Positions 6,471 through 7,982 of a stretch of 7,982 bases of DNA are shown here, in pieces. Both the position numbers and the translations under genes were made by a program. Source of the DNA: Chitinophagaceae bacterium (GTDB lineage Bacteria; Bacteroidota; Bacteroidia; Chitinophagales; Chitinophagaceae); the NCBI GenBank assembly GCA_009996555.1, contig JAACZX010000099.1, positions 1-7,982 of the forward strand, in the 5' to 3' direction. The first letter of the stretch is position 1; each line of letters begins with the position of its first letter. The notes below the pieces were generated by a model. That model saw nothing but the letters and a program-made list of their open reading frames with translations, searched no databases and had not been told where the DNA came from.

Positions 6471-6521
6471 TTGTTTTATATGTGATAAATAATATGAACC
6501 ATTCTTCTGTAGTTAACGAAT

Positions 6522-7964
6522 TTATCCGTTGACTTTATTAACTGTTTCTGCTGCATCAAGATGCTGCAGATTGAAATATTCTTTTGCGTTGTTGTAACAA
6601 ATGTCCTGGATGGTTTTGCCGATCAATGCAATATCATTCGGCAATTCACCATTCTCCACTTCTTCGCCATACATGTTGCAAAGTATGCGACGGAAATATT
6701 CATGACGGGGGAAGGAGAGGAAGCTGCGGCTATCTGTCAACATACCAACAAAGCGGCTGAGCAAGCCCATGTTGCTGAGTGCGTTGATCTGTTTGGTCAT
6801 GCCATCTTTCTGATCGAGGAACCACCAACCGCTGCCCCATTGTACTTTACCTGCAACAGAACCATCGTTGAAATTACCGATCATAGTTGCGAACAATTCA
6901 TTATCGGCAGGATTCAGATTATAGATGATCGTCTTCGCCAGTTTATCTTTTGTATCTAAGCGGTTGAGGAATTTCGATAAGGCTCTTGCCTGTGAGAAAT
7001 CACCAATGCTGTCCCAGCCGGTATCAGGACCTAACTGTTGCAGCATGCGGCTGTTGTTATTACGCAATGCACCTAAGTGATATTGCTGCACCCAACCTTT
7101 TTCATGATCCCATTCAGCAAAGATCACGAGCATGGCACTCTTGAATTTTTTCTTTTCTTCCAATGTTAAGTTGCCACCACTTCGTACCTGTGCAAATATG
7201 CCAACGATCTCTGTTTGTGTATAATCTTCAGCATAGATCTCTTCTAATCCATGATCAGAAACAGCACAACCATTTGCAGCAAAATAATCATGACGTTTTT
7301 TCAATGCTGCTAAATAATCATTGAAGGTACTGATAGATGTATCGGCTGCCTGTTCTAATAATGTGAGGTAATTATTGAACGTGATGGTGTCATCTACATT
7401 CATTGCTTTATCAGGGCGGAATGCAGGATTCATTTTGGTAGCACCGCCTTGTGCCCGATGTTGCTGATGGTATTTGAGATCATCAACAGGATCATCGGTT
7501 GTACAGATGAGTTTTACATTCATCTGCTGCAACAATCCCTGCACATTATGCGATGCATTTTGCAATTGTGAAGTGGCATCATCATAAATGCGTTTAGCAC
7601 TATCAGCATTCAGTACTTCCTGAATGTTGAAATAGCGTTGCAGTTCGAGATGCGTCCAATGATAGAGGGGATTGCGTAAGGTATAAGGAACAGTAGCTGC
7701 CCATTGCTCAAACTTTTCCCAATCGCTGGCATTACCGGTAATGAATTGTTCCTTCACACCATTGGTGCGCATGGCTCTCCATTTATAATGATCGCCATAC
7801 AACCACACCTGCGTAAGATTTTCGAAATTAATATTGTTCGCCACCTGGTCGGGCAGGAGGTGATTATGATAATCGATAATAGGCATTTGCTTTGCATACT
7901 CGTGGTAGAGTTGCTCAGCGGTTTTGTTTTGTAGTAAAAAATTACTGTCTAAAAATTGTTTCAT
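6522..7964 (-). CDS. uxaC: glucuronate isomerase (uronate isomerase)
   Basis: UxaC interconverts D-glucuronate and D-fructuronate, and D-galacturonate and D-tagaturonate, in the cytoplasm. The 480-residue length is usual for the family. It belongs to the amidohydrolase-fold superfamily: the N-terminal metal motif is DYHNHL (31-36; His33, His35), after the family opening FLLQNKTAEQLYHEYA. Further signatures are GDHYKWRAMR (57-66), NPLYHWTHLEL (98-108), CTTDDPVDDL (154-163), QYHLGALRNNN (294-304), WGSGWWFLDQKDGM (376-389) and TDSRSFLSFPRHEYFRRIL (410-428). The start at 7964 gives the standard N-terminus and is preceded by AAAAGAGAACAA, a weak Shine-Dalgarno. Only 18 nt lie upstream in the window, so the promoter or preceding gene cannot be seen. 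The usual partners UxaB and UxaA are not in the window. The gap to kduD is 97 nt after the stop codon, mostly the hairpin element. Confidence 0.97.
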   Translation of the reverse strand: MKQFLDSNFLLQNKTAEQLYHEYAKQMPIIDYHNHLLPDQVANNINFENLTQVWLYGDHYKWRAMRTNGVKEQFITGNASDWEKFEQWAATVPYTLRNPLYHWTHLELQRYFNIQEVLNADSAKRIYDDATSQLQNASHNVQGLLQQMNVKLICTTDDPVDDLKYHQQHRAQGGATKMNPAFRPDKAMNVDDTITFNNYLTLLEQAADTSISTFNDYLAALKKRHDYFAANGCAVSDHGLEEIYAEDYTQTEIVGIFAQVRSGGNLTLEEKKKFKSAMLVIFAEWDHEKGWVQQYHLGALRNNNSRMLQQLGPDTGWDSIGDFSQARALSKFLNRLDTKDKLAKTIIYNLNPADNELFATMIGNFNDGSVAGKVQWGSGWWFLDQKDGMTKQINALSNMGLLSRFVGMLTDSRSFLSFPRHEYFRRILCNMYGEEVENGELPNDIALIGKTIQDICYNNAKEYFNLQHLDAAETVNKVNG

Positions 7965-7982
7965 TTGTTCTCTTTTGTCGAT

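Noticed and set aside
6441..6480. Rho-independent terminator (hairpin plus T-rich stretch)
   Set aside because: The T-rich stretch follows the hairpin only on the plus strand, where no gene ends; on the minus strand the hairpin is followed by AACGAGGGTGAGG.

Overview
The window holds one strand of one operon: eight genes, all on the minus strand, read from right to left. The order of transcription is uxaC, kduD, kduI (broken), a PfkB sugar kinase, kdgK, a YhcH/TabA-family (DUF386) cupin, eda, and a hexuronate-type MFS transporter that runs off the left edge. This is a pectin/uronate catabolism locus. Protein sequences (for example the KDG kinase ending in SGRVQR and the ACS-family transporter with a long loop before its GEAGNFPAA motif), AT-leaning codon use, weak Shine-Dalgarno signals and the style of the intergenic repeats all suggest a Bacteroidota member, most likely near Chitinophagaceae. 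The taxonomic call is inference.

Layout, left to right: 1-1312 transporter (3' end cut); 1340-2002 KDPG aldolase; 2010-2131 imperfect inverted-repeat element; 2132-2581 DUF386 cupin; 2597-2655 long hairpin; 2663-3688 KDG kinase; 3721-4752 second PfkB kinase; 4756-5614 kduI with an internal deletion and frameshift; 5623-5650 four AT-rich heptamers; 5661-6422 kduD; 6427-6470 hairpin element reaching the kduD ribosome-binding site; 6522-7964 uxaC. No stretch over 300 bases lacks a gene. No RNA gene, CRISPR array, transposase or regulator gene is visible.

How the genes work together: the transporter would import hexuronates. UxaC isomerises glucuronate/galacturonate to fructuronate/tagaturonate; the next two steps (reductase and dehydratase, UxaB/UxaA or UxuB/UxuA) are not in the window. 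KduI and KduD convert the 5-keto uronate made from unsaturated pectin-lyase products to 2-keto-3-deoxygluconate (KDG). Both branches meet at KDG, which KdgK phosphorylates and Eda cleaves to pyruvate and glyceraldehyde-3-phosphate. The second kinase and the DUF386 cupin are the two members whose exact roles are open.

The most notable points are the kduI lesion, which removes about 16 conserved residues and shifts the frame; the placement of a YhcH-type cupin directly before the aldolase, parallel to the YhcH/NanA logic of sialic acid catabolism; and four different repeat-like elements occupying four of the seven gene junctions of one operon.
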